Part shown: positions 44,525 through 54,060 of the stretch, piece after piece
How positions within the stretch are numbered: position 1 is the first letter of the stretch
Layout: every line of letters begins with the position of its first letter
From: Stackebrandtia nassauensis DSM 44728
GTDB taxonomy: Bacteria; Actinomycetota; Actinomycetes; Mycobacteriales; Micromonosporaceae
Length of the DNA stretch: 64,000 bases
Direction: 5' to 3'
Assembly (NCBI RefSeq): GCF_000024545.1
Contig: NC_013947.1
Span: 3,782,001-3,846,000 of the forward strand
Position numbers and translations under genes: made by a program
The notes under the pieces: model-generated
What the model saw: the letters and a program-made list of their open reading frames with translations, nothing else
Told to the model about the DNA's origin: nothing
Database searches by the model: none

Positions 44525-45001
44525 ATGTGGCAGAAGGCAACTGCCGCGGCGAACACCAGTGAAGTGGCATGGACCGGCGTCGTCATCGACGCGCCCTTGG
44601 ACATGCTGGATTTCTACCTGGTCGACCTGGAGGGGTTTTGCCGGGTGCTGGCGCCCCCGTCGATCGCGAAACGCGGCCTGGCCGAACCGGTCCACGGCTG
44701 GGGCAGCATGGGCATCGCCACGGCCGATGCCCTCGGATATCTGACCAAACGAGACAGTGCCGTCAAGCCTGGCCTGTTCGAACTGGGCGTGTGCGCCTAC
44801 GGCCCGGCCGCTCCCGACGCGGTCGCCGCGCTGGCCGCACAGGTGCGGCGCTGGCGGGAAGCGAAGGAGTCGGTGACCGGGATACGCATCGAGGTCTACC
44901 CCTCCGGACTTGGCCTGCCGGACGTCTCCGAAGCCATCATGTCTGTCCATAAGCGACACTCTCGGGTCGTGGTGTGGCCCGAAACCACGACCAATTCCTA
45001 A
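44525..45001 (+). CDS. Orphan C-terminal domain of an FxLD-system methyltransferase (putative)
   Basis: The 158-residue product ends with LFELGVCAYGPAAPDAVAAL, RIEVYPSGLGLPD and HKRHSRVVVWPE. From memory, PIMT-like O-methyltransferases linked to FxLD lanthipeptides end in the same way (F-E-L-G-V-x-x-Y-G-P..., then ...V-x-P-x-G-x-P...K-R-H-S/T-R-V). The SAM-binding domain that should precede it is not encoded here: about 400 bases upstream show no Rossmann-type glycine motif in this frame. The gene sits 36 bases before the precursor gene. It may be a remnant or a stand-alone partner. The family link is an inference. Confidence 0.5.
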   Translation: MWQKATAAANTSEVAWTGVVIDAPLDMLDFYLVDLEGFCRVLAPPSIAKRGLAEPVHGWGSMGIATADALGYLTKRDSAVKPGLFELGVCAYGPAAPDAVAALAAQVRRWREAKESVTGIRIEVYPSGLGLPDVSEAIMSVHKRHSRVVVWPETTTNS

Positions 45002-45037
45002 CTATCCGCGACAACCCAACCAGATAAGGAGAACGAC

Positions 45038-45196
45038 ATGACCGACGTCAACACGCAGCAAACCGATATGGAGTCTTTTGAGGACTTGTTCAATTTGGAC
45101 GTCCGCGTCCAAGCGGGCGGAAGGTCAGCACGCCGGTGCAACCCGACCAACGACGGCTGCTCGAACTCGTGCACCTCGGTCGGCTGCCCCCGGTAA
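45038..45196 (+). CDS. lanA: Class I lanthipeptide precursor, FxLD family
   Basis: A 52-residue peptide starts at ATG 45038 behind AAGGAG. The leader contains the motif FNLD (residues 18-21 in SFEDLFNLDVRV), the binding site for class I LanB dehydratases and the name-giving box of the FxLD family. The core, from about residue 27, has four cysteines (34, 41, 45, 50) and six Ser/Thr, with the family pattern T-N-D-G-C-S-N-S-C-T-S. Ser/Thr are dehydrated and joined to Cys as lanthionines by the next two genes. The leader cut site and ring topology are unknown. The stop touches the lanB start. Confidence 0.88.
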   Translation: MTDVNTQQTDMESFEDLFNLDVRVQAGGRSARRCNPTNDGCSNSCTSVGCPR

Positions 45197-48091
45197 ATGC
45201 TGATGGACAACAGCAAGCGAGGCGGGGCGGCCGGCACCGGGCCGTTCCGCCTCGCGGACCCCCGATTCGGTCTGGCACGCCTTGCCCTGCTGCCCGACAA
45301 CGATCCTGGCCCCGCCACCCCGACTGACCCGGTGGTGGTCGAGGGGATGTTTCTGTCGTCTGAGGTCGACGCCGACACCGCACCCGACCACGCCGACCGG
45401 CGACTTGCCACCCAACGCGCCTTCGACATCCGGGCACGACGCCGCACCACCCCCCAAAGCGTGTTCGCCGCCGTCGCTGACGTGGAGTTCACCGACGCCA
45501 GCCCCGACCTGGCCATCGGCACCGCCCACCGGGTGCGGACGTACCCGAACCCGGTGTGGCTGCATCAGGTGTGCGATCAGGTCTTGGACTCCACCGAGGT
45601 GTTGCGCGGCTTGAGGTTCACGGCCAACAACCTCACCGCACGACGCGGCGACCGCCTGGAGGCCGACCTGCCCTCGAACGACTCGCTCACCAAACCGCAA
45701 CACGCCAGCATCCGCGCCACCGAAGCCGTGGACGTGATCATGGACGCCTGCCGCGCGAGCGCAACGTGGAGCCGCATCGCCACCGCCATCCGGCACCGGT
45801 GGCCCCACGTTCCCGAATCGGTCATCGACACGGCCCTGCGCCAGCTGGTCCGCAGTGGGATCGTCGTCACCGACTTGACGCCGCCCGACGCGTGCACCGA
45901 CCCGATCAGTCACGTCCTAGACAAGCTCCCCGACACCGAACCACTCGCCAAGACCCTGACACGGCTCCGCGAAACCCTAGCCACAGCCGATGCTCACCCG
46001 CCCGGCGACGCCGCTCGCATGACCGCGCTGAAAACCGCCCACCGCATCACCGACCGACTGAACAAGACCTGGCGGCCACTTTGCGCCGACACCGCGGCCG
46101 AAGCACGCATCCGCTTGCCGAAGGAGGCCGCCGATCAGATCGCGCAGGCTGCCGGGGTGTTGTGGCGCATCGCGCCCCACACCGATCCACTGTCGACTTG
46201 GCACGAACGCTTCCTCCACCGCTACGGTGCGGGCCGTCTGGTGCCCGTGCTGGAGGCGTGCGATCTCGTGACCGGCCTCGGCCACGACCCGAACGAGCCC
46301 GCAGCGCCCCACTACCGCGCATCCACCGACGCTTTGGCCCGACTGCTCAACGACGCCCTCACCTGCGGCGCGCTGGAAGTCCAGCTCGATGCCTCAGTGA
46401 TCGACGCACTCGACCAGCGCCGCCCAGGCGATCAGGCCGAGCCGTCGGCCGAGATCTACACACGCATCGTGGTCGCCAGCAGCACAGCCAGCGACGGGGA
46501 CTTCTGCTTCGCCGTCACCAACACCGCCTCCCCGGCGGGGTCCACCCGCGCGCGCTTTACCGGCCTGGTGCCTGATGGTCCGGTCGTTACCGACACGGGG
46601 CAGGACACGATGGTCACCGAGTTGGCGTTTCGGCCGCTGTCTTTCGCCGTGGCCGCACTGACCGGTCGCGCCGAGCCTGCTCCTTGGCGTATCCCGATCG
46701 GTACCGTGCCCCGACCTGGTGACCTGCTGCCCGACGACCTCGCGGTGATCTCCAACGGCCAGCGACTTGGCCTGTGGTCCATACGCCACCACCGGCCCGT
46801 CAAGGCCGTCCACCACAACCAGCTGGGCCACCACCTGATGCCACCGCTGGCGGGTTTCTTGTGCCGCCTGTCCCAACACGGCACCGTCGCTGTGCGGCCG
46901 TGGACCTGGGGACCGTTCGAATCCGCCGCGTTTACCCCGCGCGTGCGCTTCGGCAACGTCATCCTCGCCCCCGCCCGCTGGCGGCTCCCCGAGGATCTGC
47001 GCCAGGCCGCCAAGGGGCGAACACCGTGGGACGCCGCGCTGAAGCGCTGGCGCACCAGTACCCGCCCGGCGCTGCCGATCACCGTCGTGGTCGAAGACAC
47101 CGACCGGCATCTGCCGCTCGACCTCGACCGTGACGACGACCGCGAACTGTTTCGCCGCTACGTATCCCGAGGAGTAGCCGCGGTGACCGAACCGCCCGGC
47201 GGCCCTCAGGCGATCCAAGCCGTCGTGCCTGGTGCGGCAGGACGTCACGCCTTGGAGATCGTCGTTCCGCTGGCTGCCATCGCGCAGCCCGAACCCGTCA
47301 CTCCACTGTATTCAGCATCAGTGCGCTGCCCTTGCGACGGCGCCTTTCTGCCCGGCGGGCCGTGGCTGTCACTGGCCATCGACGCCCCACCTTCCACACA
47401 AGACGCCGTCCTGGCACGCATCACCCACGCCGCCACCGACGTCGCCGACCTGTGGAAGCGCTGGTTTTGGCTCCGCTACGACACCCCGCAGCGCGGACCC
47501 CACCTGAGAATCCGCTTCCACGGCGATCCCGCCACCTTGGGCGGGCAACTCCTTCCCATCCTCGGCCAGACGTGCGCCGCGCTGACCACTGAGGGATTGT
47601 CCAGCGGATTCGGCATCGAGACCTACCACCAAGAAACCGAACGCTACGGCGGCCCCGGGGCCATCGAACTGGTCGAAGACGTCTTCCACCACGACGCCCA
47701 CCTCACCGCCCGCCTCCTGTCCAGCCACCCCAGCGCTAACGACCGGCTGGCGGTTGCCGCCGTATCGGCAGCTGAGATCGCCCGCATCGTCGCCGATGGC
47801 GACCGCGCCGCCCTCACCCCGTACCGCCTGGATCGGGCCGCCCGTCACGTTCAGGGCCGATTGCGTCCCCGCGCCCGCGCATTCGACGACACCACACCGC
47901 TCCACCCACCACTGTGGGAAGACCGCGCCGCCGCGTTGAAAATCTACCGAGCGTTCTTGCCGCCGCAGCGCCGCGTCAACTGCGCCTCATCGCTGATCCA
48001 CATGCACGCCAACCGTCTCCTGGGCGACAACAACCGCGAACGCATCGCCCGGGCACTGGCCGCCGACCTCATCGCTCGGACAACACCATGA
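45197..48091 (+). CDS. lanB: LanB-type lanthipeptide dehydratase
   Basis: The 964-residue product starts with ATG at 45197, immediately after the lanA stop (TAAATG); ATG 45203 is an alternative. It has the LanB N-terminal glutamylation part with TEAVDVIMDACRASATWSRI, NVILAPARWRLP and PFESAAFTPRVRFGNVI. The SpaB C-terminal / thiopeptide-type elimination domain follows at about residues 705-960 (SARCPCDG-like; FWLRYDTPQRGPHLRIRFHG and HHDAHLTARL). LanB activates Ser/Thr with glutamyl-tRNA and then eliminates glutamate to give dehydro residues. Both functions are fused, as in class I lanthipeptide LanB. Its stop overlaps lanC by four bases. Confidence 0.9.
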   Translation: MLMDNSKRGGAAGTGPFRLADPRFGLARLALLPDNDPGPATPTDPVVVEGMFLSSEVDADTAPDHADRRLATQRAFDIRARRRTTPQSVFAAVADVEFTDASPDLAIGTAHRVRTYPNPVWLHQVCDQVLDSTEVLRGLRFTANNLTARRGDRLEADLPSNDSLTKPQHASIRATEAVDVIMDACRASATWSRIATAIRHRWPHVPESVIDTALRQLVRSGIVVTDLTPPDACTDPISHVLDKLPDTEPLAKTLTRLRETLATADAHPPGDAARMTALKTAHRITDRLNKTWRPLCADTAAEARIRLPKEAADQIAQAAGVLWRIAPHTDPLSTWHERFLHRYGAGRLVPVLEACDLVTGLGHDPNEPAAPHYRASTDALARLLNDALTCGALEVQLDASVIDALDQRRPGDQAEPSAEIYTRIVVASSTASDGDFCFAVTNTASPAGSTRARFTGLVPDGPVVTDTGQDTMVTELAFRPLSFAVAALTGRAEPAPWRIPIGTVPRPGDLLPDDLAVISNGQRLGLWSIRHHRPVKAVHHNQLGHHLMPPLAGFLCRLSQHGTVAVRPWTWGPFESAAFTPRVRFGNVILAPARWRLPEDLRQAAKGRTPWDAALKRWRTSTRPALPITVVVEDTDRHLPLDLDRDDDRELFRRYVSRGVAAVTEPPGGPQAIQAVVPGAAGRHALEIVVPLAAIAQPEPVTPLYSASVRCPCDGAFLPGGPWLSLAIDAPPSTQDAVLARITHAATDVADLWKRWFWLRYDTPQRGPHLRIRFHGDPATLGGQLLPILGQTCAALTTEGLSSGFGIETYHQETERYGGPGAIELVEDVFHHDAHLTARLLSSHPSANDRLAVAAVSAAEIARIVADGDRAALTPYRLDRAARHVQGRLRPRARAFDDTTPLHPPLWEDRAAALKIYRAFLPPQRRVNCASSLIHMHANRLLGDNNRERIARALAADLIARTTP

Positions 48092-49317
48092 CCACACTCG
48101 ACGATCAGATCACCACCGTCGCGCAACGCCTCCGCGACCCCGAAACCGTCGTCGCCGCTGTCGCCGGTGCCGAGGTGGCGTCCCTCACCCATGGCCTGGC
48201 CGGGACTGCGCTACTGCACGCCCGCCTGGCTCACATCGACCCCGACTTCGCCCACGCGGCTCACCGCCACTGGACCGCCGCCGCCGAACTCCTCAAGAAC
48301 CACCCGGGCGGCTTCAGCGGTATCCAAGGCGGACTCGGCGGCCTGGCCGCATCCCTCATCATCGGCACCAGCTACCTGCCCGACACCCACCACCATCCCG
48401 CCACCGCTCCTGGCGCAACATGGCTGTCCACATGCGCCAGCGACATGGCCGACCTGTATCAGCGCACCGACATCCTCACCTGGGACGTCTACGACGCGAT
48501 CACCGGCCTGGCCGGGATCGGCCGCGTCCTGCTGGCCGCCCACCACACCGCAGTCGGCAATGTCGAGCCCGGTCTGAAAGCAGCGCTGACCACCTTGACC
48601 GCGATCCTCGCACCCCGCGACACCCACCGACCCGGATGGTGGATGCCCGCCGCAGACCACCCCGAGGCCGTCGCCGTCCACCCCTCAGGGGCAGCAACCA
48701 CTGGCTTGGCCCACGGCGTGGCAGGGCCACTGGCATTCCTGTCCACCGCCCACATCGCCGGATGGTCCGTACCCGGCCAAACCGACGCCATCGACCACGC
48801 CGCCACCTGGCTGGTGCGCTGGCGACGTGACGATGGGACATGGCCTCCCGCCGTCACCGGCGACGAACTCGACAACCACACCCCACCCGCCACAACCGGC
48901 CGCGCCGACGCCTGGTGCTACGGCACTCCCGGCATCACCCGCGCGCTCATCCTCGCCGGGCACGCCCTGGGCGAACCCGAAGTACTCCTCATCGCGGGCA
49001 ACGCCCTCCACGATTTTGCCGACCGATCACCCGAACAGTGGGATGTGGACGGACCGACCCTGTGCCACGGCTATGCCGGAATCGTGCAGTCCCAGCCCGC
49101 CAAGGATCCCGTCACCAAGGCCGCCGTCAACGAAGTCGCCGCGGCCTTCGATCCCGAAAGCCCTTTCGGGTTCCAGCACCACGACCACGGCCAGACCCAC
49201 GACCAACCCGGCCTCCTCGTCGGTGCGGCCGGTGTCGCCCTCGCCCTGGCCGACTACCGACAGCTTCCCGCCCCCAGCACCCCAGCCCCCTGGGATTGCC
49301 TGCTCCACCTGTCATAA
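48088..49317 (+). CDS. lanC: LanC-type lanthionine cyclase
   Basis: The 409-residue product shows the LanC double-barrel repeats (GLAGTALLHARLAHIDPDF; GFSGIQGGLGGLAASLIIG; DVYDAITGLAGIGRVLLAAH; GLAHGVAGPLAFL) and the zinc ligands Cys277 in AWCYGTPGI and Cys326-His327 in LCHGYAGI. LanC uses zinc to activate Cys thiols, which add to the dehydro residues made by LanB. It is coupled to lanB by ATGA. No transporter or protease for the peptide is encoded nearby, so these may be elsewhere. Confidence 0.92.
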   Translation: MTTLDDQITTVAQRLRDPETVVAAVAGAEVASLTHGLAGTALLHARLAHIDPDFAHAAHRHWTAAAELLKNHPGGFSGIQGGLGGLAASLIIGTSYLPDTHHHPATAPGATWLSTCASDMADLYQRTDILTWDVYDAITGLAGIGRVLLAAHHTAVGNVEPGLKAALTTLTAILAPRDTHRPGWWMPAADHPEAVAVHPSGAATTGLAHGVAGPLAFLSTAHIAGWSVPGQTDAIDHAATWLVRWRRDDGTWPPAVTGDELDNHTPPATTGRADAWCYGTPGITRALILAGHALGEPEVLLIAGNALHDFADRSPEQWDVDGPTLCHGYAGIVQSQPAKDPVTKAAVNEVAAAFDPESPFGFQHHDHGQTHDQPGLLVGAAGVALALADYRQLPAPSTPAPWDCLLHLS

Positions 49318-49340
49318 CCAACAACAAGAAGGAGAAGCCC

Positions 49341-49724
49341 TTGTCCACACCCACCACCGCCGAACCCTCGATGTCGGCCGACAAGCCCGCCGGGGGGCAA
49401 ACCGGCGACCTATGTCGCCGAATTCTGGCCATCCACGAGCGGGTCAGCAACGCCAGCACGGAGCTCAACCGCCTTTTCAGTCAGACCAGCATCGAGCTGT
49501 CCCAACTGCTGGCGGGCGGATACCAACTCCACAGCAAGACTCTGGACATGGGGATTGACGACGTCGCATTCCAGCTACACCACATGCTCGTCACCCTCTC
49601 CAACGTCCAAATCGACGTCTCGCGCGTCACCGACACTGCCGCGAAACTTCCCGCCATGGCCAAAGCCTTCGCACATGAGCGCCAGATCGACCTTGACACG
49701 GCAGAAGACCCACCCACGTCGTAA
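49341..49724 (+). CDS. Small helical protein of the lanthipeptide operon
   Basis: A TTG start at 49341 lies six bases after AAGGAG (49329-49334), and 23 bases separate it from lanC. The 127-residue product is almost all helical after a Ser/Thr/Pro-rich start: GDLCRRILAIHERVSNASTE, LNRLFSQTSIELSQLLAGGY, DVAFQLHHMLVTLSNVQIDV and SRVTDTAAKLPAMAKAF. The heptad-like spacing suggests a helical bundle or coiled coil. It has no Cys-rich core, so it is not a second precursor. A role as immunity, chaperone or adaptor is guesswork; only the operon position is firm. Confidence 0.65.
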   Translation: MSTPTTAEPSMSADKPAGGQTGDLCRRILAIHERVSNASTELNRLFSQTSIELSQLLAGGYQLHSKTLDMGIDDVAFQLHHMLVTLSNVQIDVSRVTDTAAKLPAMAKAFAHERQIDLDTAEDPPTS

Positions 49725-50095
49725 ATCGGCACCGGGAGTCGCTTCGTTCAGTTCGTCACCGCTGTCAACCACGCGGACACCGAGTTGTACGAAACTTCAT
49801 CCGACCACCGTTCTGACCTGGCACAAAACCGACGGCGACATCTTCGTAGCCATCGAGAAACAGTGGGTGCATCAGGTTTGGGATTAGAGGGCCCCGCTCC
49901 CACGGCCTCCGCCCCAGACCAGACCATCTGCCGCCGCAGGTCGATGACACTGGTTGCCCCTTGCAGCATCGAAACCGCGACGTGCGGGGATCACCGCCAT
50001 GTCATGACGAGGCTGCCGGATATCGGGGTTTGGGTCTGGTGTGGAGTAGTGGCAGTGGGTTAGCCTGTGGGGCAACGGGAGTTGTCAGCCGTGGG
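49725..50095. other. Intergenic stretch before the NACHT gene
   Basis: No gene is supported in these 371 bases. The frame of the NACHT gene is open back to 49961, but the codons there look unconstrained and lack a ribosome-binding site. The promoter of the NACHT gene should lie here. Confidence 0.4.
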
Positions 50096-53000
50096 ATGGG
50101 TGGTCGCGTGGAGCCGGTGTGGTCGATGGTGTTGGCGGGCCTGGCTGGCTGGGTTATAAACAAGGCGGGCGACTCCTCGACGCGGTGGATGGGCGGCAAA
50201 GCCAGGAAACTGTTGTCCCTGGCCGATTTGTCGCTGGCAGAGCGGGCGTTGGCGGTAGCGGTCCGCAACGGGGTGCGGGAAGCGACGCAGTACGTGTACA
50301 GCGGCGATGCAGACCGTGCCGAGCATGTGGCCGATTCTCTGTTCCAGGTACGTGACGAGGCGGCACTGCCGTTGGTGGACGGTGGAGAGGTCGATGAGCT
50401 TCCGGTGGCGGTGCGCGATTGGATCGCCGAAGCCCTGTTCCCGCCACGCGACGACGATAGGCCGAATGCCGAAACGATCGCGCAGGCCGCGGGTCATGAG
50501 CTGCTTTCGCCGTTGGTGGCCGCGATCGTGCACCACATCCGCTACGAGGCCATTCGGGGCGGCAAGGTGTTGGACGCGTTCTGGCTCGAGCACTGTCTGA
50601 CGGTGCCGAGCGTGCGCAAACATTTCGGTCCCGCCAAGAATGTGCAGGTTAATGCGGCAGAGATGGAGATCGTCGAGATCGTGCGAGCGCAGCGTGACGT
50701 CGCGGATCGGCTTCCTCATGACGTTGTCGAAGACGACTTCTCACCGCGCTTGTCGGAGGTCTTCGTGCCCCGAACTCTCAGGCGGGTCGCCCACAAACCA
50801 GCGTCGAACTCTAGATCTTCAGAGATGGATTCCGGGGTGGAGGTAAGAACTCTGGAATCGCTCGTGGATGACGTTAACGGTCGCCACATCCTAATAATCG
50901 GTGAACCAGGCACCGGAAAGTCGAGTGCAGCTCAACACATCGTGCGTTCTGCTGCAATGCGGTGGCTTTCGCCCGCACCTCACCCCAACCTTCGGCCGTC
51001 GCCGCCACTGCGGATTCATGCTGCAAAGCTTGCGCTTGACGAGCCTTTCGGCCGTCTGCTCGCGAAAGAAGCACAGCGCGTAGCGCTTCCAGTTGAGCCT
51101 GTCGACGAGCGATGGTTCACCGCACGTGTCGCGGGAGCGCGATGGTTGATCGTTGTCGATGGGCTAGATGAGGTAACCGACCGCGACGACCGCGATCGTG
51201 TCTTGCGGCAGTTGCAACGAGTAAGCGCGCAGGCAGGGGCACACCGCTTGGTGATACTCACTCGTAATCTCCCCGAACGAGAGCTGCAGCCACTGGCTCA
51301 TGAGCGGGTGCATCGGTATAGCTTGGGACGGTTTTCACGTGACCAGCTCGAACACTTCGCCCGCCACTGGTTCAACCATTACCACCCTCAATCAGCTGAC
51401 ACCCTGTGTCGAAGTTTTATCGAGCTGACACAACAGCCCCATCTGGCGGATGTCGTGCGGGTGCCGTTGTTCGCATCAGTGGCGGCAGCGTTGCATGCCG
51501 CAAAGCCCGATCGTCAGCTTCCAACAAATAGGCTTCAACTGGTTGGGCAGTTCGTTGACGATGTTCAACGACCACCGAGACACTGCCGCGATCAGGATCA
51601 TGTCATCACGGTTCCTGCGCGCCTTGCGTCGCATCTGAAACGCGACGAGGTGCCGCTACTCCTTCAACATATTGGGGTGCGCTACTTGGATGGCGCGGAC
51701 TCATTGATGCAGATCGCCGAGGAGCGGCTGCTGGACAACATCGCCGGAGCTGAAGTACTTCCACGTGGGTGGAAGACCGACCTGCGGCATCTCCTTCTGC
51801 GCACTGGATTGTTTACTGTGGCCGGTACAGATGTCGCATTCATACACCGCGCTTTCGCTGAGTACCTTGCCGCTCAGGCACATTCTGCGGCACTTGCCGG
51901 TGGCGTCCAGAAGCTGAGTTTCTGGATTGACATGGCCAAGGATCCCCGAACGCAGAACCTGAGCGTTTACGTGCTTAGCCTTTACCTTCAACGCGAGCCC
52001 AGCAAGCAAGTCAAACTCATACGACAGCTTATGCGCCAACAGCAGGATTCAATCTTTACTCAACCAGCTCGTCCGGGGCTAGCCGCCGCTGCGCGTATGG
52101 CGCTCATGGGCACCATCATCGATGAAGACATCCGCAAAGCCGTCATCCGCCGTCTCGTAGACGAAGCAGTGTCCGCGCCTCGCGGTGATTGGGCTGACGT
52201 TGTCTTTGACCTTATCGCGGAATTCGGACCGCATCCCGAAGTCATTCAGCAAATTACTCAATTGGCAAACAACACCAGCATTCCGGTAAGCCGACGCGCC
52301 CAAGCCGCCGAATGCTACGGATGGGTGGTGAACCGACCAGAGGGATTGGCAATGGTGGAAACGCTTTGCGTGGACGCCACACGTGGCGCCGCACTCAGAG
52401 TGGCTGATGCGCTTGATGCCCTGTCGGGTGAACACCACCCAGCGGCAACCCAACTATTGACCAACCTCGCGACCTCAACCGTGGCTCCTCTGACATCGCG
52501 TGTAGATGCCGCACGTCGCCTGGCAATACGGGGATTGACAAAGGAAGCAGCCCGGGTTTGTGAAGCAATCATGCAGGAGCCATTCGACAACAGTAATATT
52601 TATGGCTGGGTAGCCGAACTCTGGCTAGCCCTCGAGGGAGAATCAGCAACAACCCGCATTGTCGAGCTCGTCGACTCCGAAAATGTAACGCATTGGGTGC
52701 GTGCCGATGTGTGCAGAGAACTCGCACGCCAGGGATCCGTTGCGTCAGCACTAGAAATTGCCGTTAAAATACTCGAAAGCCCAGAATCTCAAGGTCACGA
52801 TGACATGATCACTGAGATGGTTGAGGCTTTGACACAAGCTGACAGCAAGTGTTGTGAGTCTCTAATCGACACCGTCTTGGCGCAGAAATATAGAAACTTT
52901 GACGATACTGCATGGACAGTGCTTCAAGGTTTTCGATCTGCCGACGGCCTAGCCAAGGTTCCCATCGCAATCGAGAAAGCGGCCATTGGAATCATCACTC

Positions 53001-53803
53001 ATCCCGATGCACGAGCCTTCAAAATTCGATTTGCCGCGCGAGAATGGCTGCAAGCCTGTGGCCAAGACGCCTGCACGCAGCTACTCGAGATTGCAGCACA
53101 GCAGCAACAACACACATCAACCATCAAGTCGGAGATCGCCGCTGCAGTCACTGAGCAAGACCCTGGGATGGCTGTTCAATTGGCGCGAGCTGTACTTGCT
53201 GATGAAACCGCAGACCTGGAGGACATTGCCTCGGCGGTTTCGGCATGGCTCACAACAGACAGTTCAAGAGCCCCTGATATCCTCAATTGCCTGAGCGATT
53301 CCCATCACAAGCACATAAGTGTACGTGTCCAAGTAGCTCAGTGCTTTATTGACTACCAGGCAACCGCGTCGGCTAAACCGCTTTTCGAGTCCGTCTTGAC
53401 AGATCCGTTGGCGTCACTGGAACACAAGACCAAGATCCTAAAACTGTGGGGTAAAGCTACAAACGACGAAGGCGTTCGGTGGAGTCTCACGCTCATACTT
53501 GACGATGATTCACTGACCGCCGAAGAAGCCGAAGAAGTCATCGATACTCTAAACGAGACTGGCTATAACCATCTCACAACACCAGTATGGCAACGGATCC
53601 TGATCGATCCCGACGCGAATGTTCCCATACGTCTCAATGCTGCCGACTACCTGCGCGAGAGCGCACCTGACGCTGCGATCGCCACTCTGAAATCCGCCAT
53701 CACCACTGCACCACCCACCTACGAGACGGAACGACTCAAACGACTTCTCAAATGGATAACAAACTTACCAACCCGAAAGACCAGCCCAACCACAATCGAA
53801 TAG
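50096..53803 (+). CDS. NACHT-type NLR-like ATPase with helical repeat C-terminus
   Basis: From ATG at 50096 the protein has 1235 residues; GTG at 50108 is an alternative start. An all-helical N-terminal domain (about 1-230) precedes a NACHT ATPase: Walker A IIGEPGTGKSS near 266-276, Walker B LIVVDGLDEVTDRDDRD near 350-360 and the NACHT-type LVILTRNLPERELQPL sensor region. The last 700 residues are HEAT/TPR-like helical repeats (AQAAECYGWVVNRPEGLAMV). Bacterial NACHT proteins protect against phages by oligomerising and switching on an N-terminal effector. Codon use becomes visibly less GC-rich toward the 3' end. Confidence 0.85.
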   Translation: MGGRVEPVWSMVLAGLAGWVINKAGDSSTRWMGGKARKLLSLADLSLAERALAVAVRNGVREATQYVYSGDADRAEHVADSLFQVRDEAALPLVDGGEVDELPVAVRDWIAEALFPPRDDDRPNAETIAQAAGHELLSPLVAAIVHHIRYEAIRGGKVLDAFWLEHCLTVPSVRKHFGPAKNVQVNAAEMEIVEIVRAQRDVADRLPHDVVEDDFSPRLSEVFVPRTLRRVAHKPASNSRSSEMDSGVEVRTLESLVDDVNGRHILIIGEPGTGKSSAAQHIVRSAAMRWLSPAPHPNLRPSPPLRIHAAKLALDEPFGRLLAKEAQRVALPVEPVDERWFTARVAGARWLIVVDGLDEVTDRDDRDRVLRQLQRVSAQAGAHRLVILTRNLPERELQPLAHERVHRYSLGRFSRDQLEHFARHWFNHYHPQSADTLCRSFIELTQQPHLADVVRVPLFASVAAALHAAKPDRQLPTNRLQLVGQFVDDVQRPPRHCRDQDHVITVPARLASHLKRDEVPLLLQHIGVRYLDGADSLMQIAEERLLDNIAGAEVLPRGWKTDLRHLLLRTGLFTVAGTDVAFIHRAFAEYLAAQAHSAALAGGVQKLSFWIDMAKDPRTQNLSVYVLSLYLQREPSKQVKLIRQLMRQQQDSIFTQPARPGLAAAARMALMGTIIDEDIRKAVIRRLVDEAVSAPRGDWADVVFDLIAEFGPHPEVIQQITQLANNTSIPVSRRAQAAECYGWVVNRPEGLAMVETLCVDATRGAALRVADALDALSGEHHPAATQLLTNLATSTVAPLTSRVDAARRLAIRGLTKEAARVCEAIMQEPFDNSNIYGWVAELWLALEGESATTRIVELVDSENVTHWVRADVCRELARQGSVASALEIAVKILESPESQGHDDMITEMVEALTQADSKCCESLIDTVLAQKYRNFDDTAWTVLQGFRSADGLAKVPIAIEKAAIGIITHPDARAFKIRFAAREWLQACGQDACTQLLEIAAQQQQHTSTIKSEIAAAVTEQDPGMAVQLARAVLADETADLEDIASAVSAWLTTDSSRAPDILNCLSDSHHKHISVRVQVAQCFIDYQATASAKPLFESVLTDPLASLEHKTKILKLWGKATNDEGVRWSLTLILDDDSLTAEEAEEVIDTLNETGYNHLTTPVWQRILIDPDANVPIRLNAADYLRESAPDAAIATLKSAITTAPPTYETERLKRLLKWITNLPTRKTSPTTIE

Positions 53804-54060
53804 CAGCAGTGCAGCATCCGAACCTCACCTTCCACGCCAAGATGGGATCTCAGACATCTGTTTGATCATCAGCGTGCCGCGGCGCGAAAGCGGTGTCGAC
53901 ATCCGGACATAGTTGTCACAATCGGCGGCTTCATCTCCGACCTCAACCGAGTTGGCGCTTTCTCGCCAAACGCGGCACTCCGGCCGGAGTATTTCTCGCA
54001 TCGAGCGCGTTCCATGACCGCACTCCCTACATTGTCAGTGGTGAGCGCCATCATGACGAC

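Noticed and set aside
44179..44604. Minus-strand frame of 141 residues before the lanthipeptide region
   Set aside because: No domain, no ribosome-binding site, overlaps the 44525 gene on the other strand.
49341..49724. Second lanthipeptide precursor after lanC
   Set aside because: The product has no FxLD-type leader and no Cys-rich core, and is far too long and helical.
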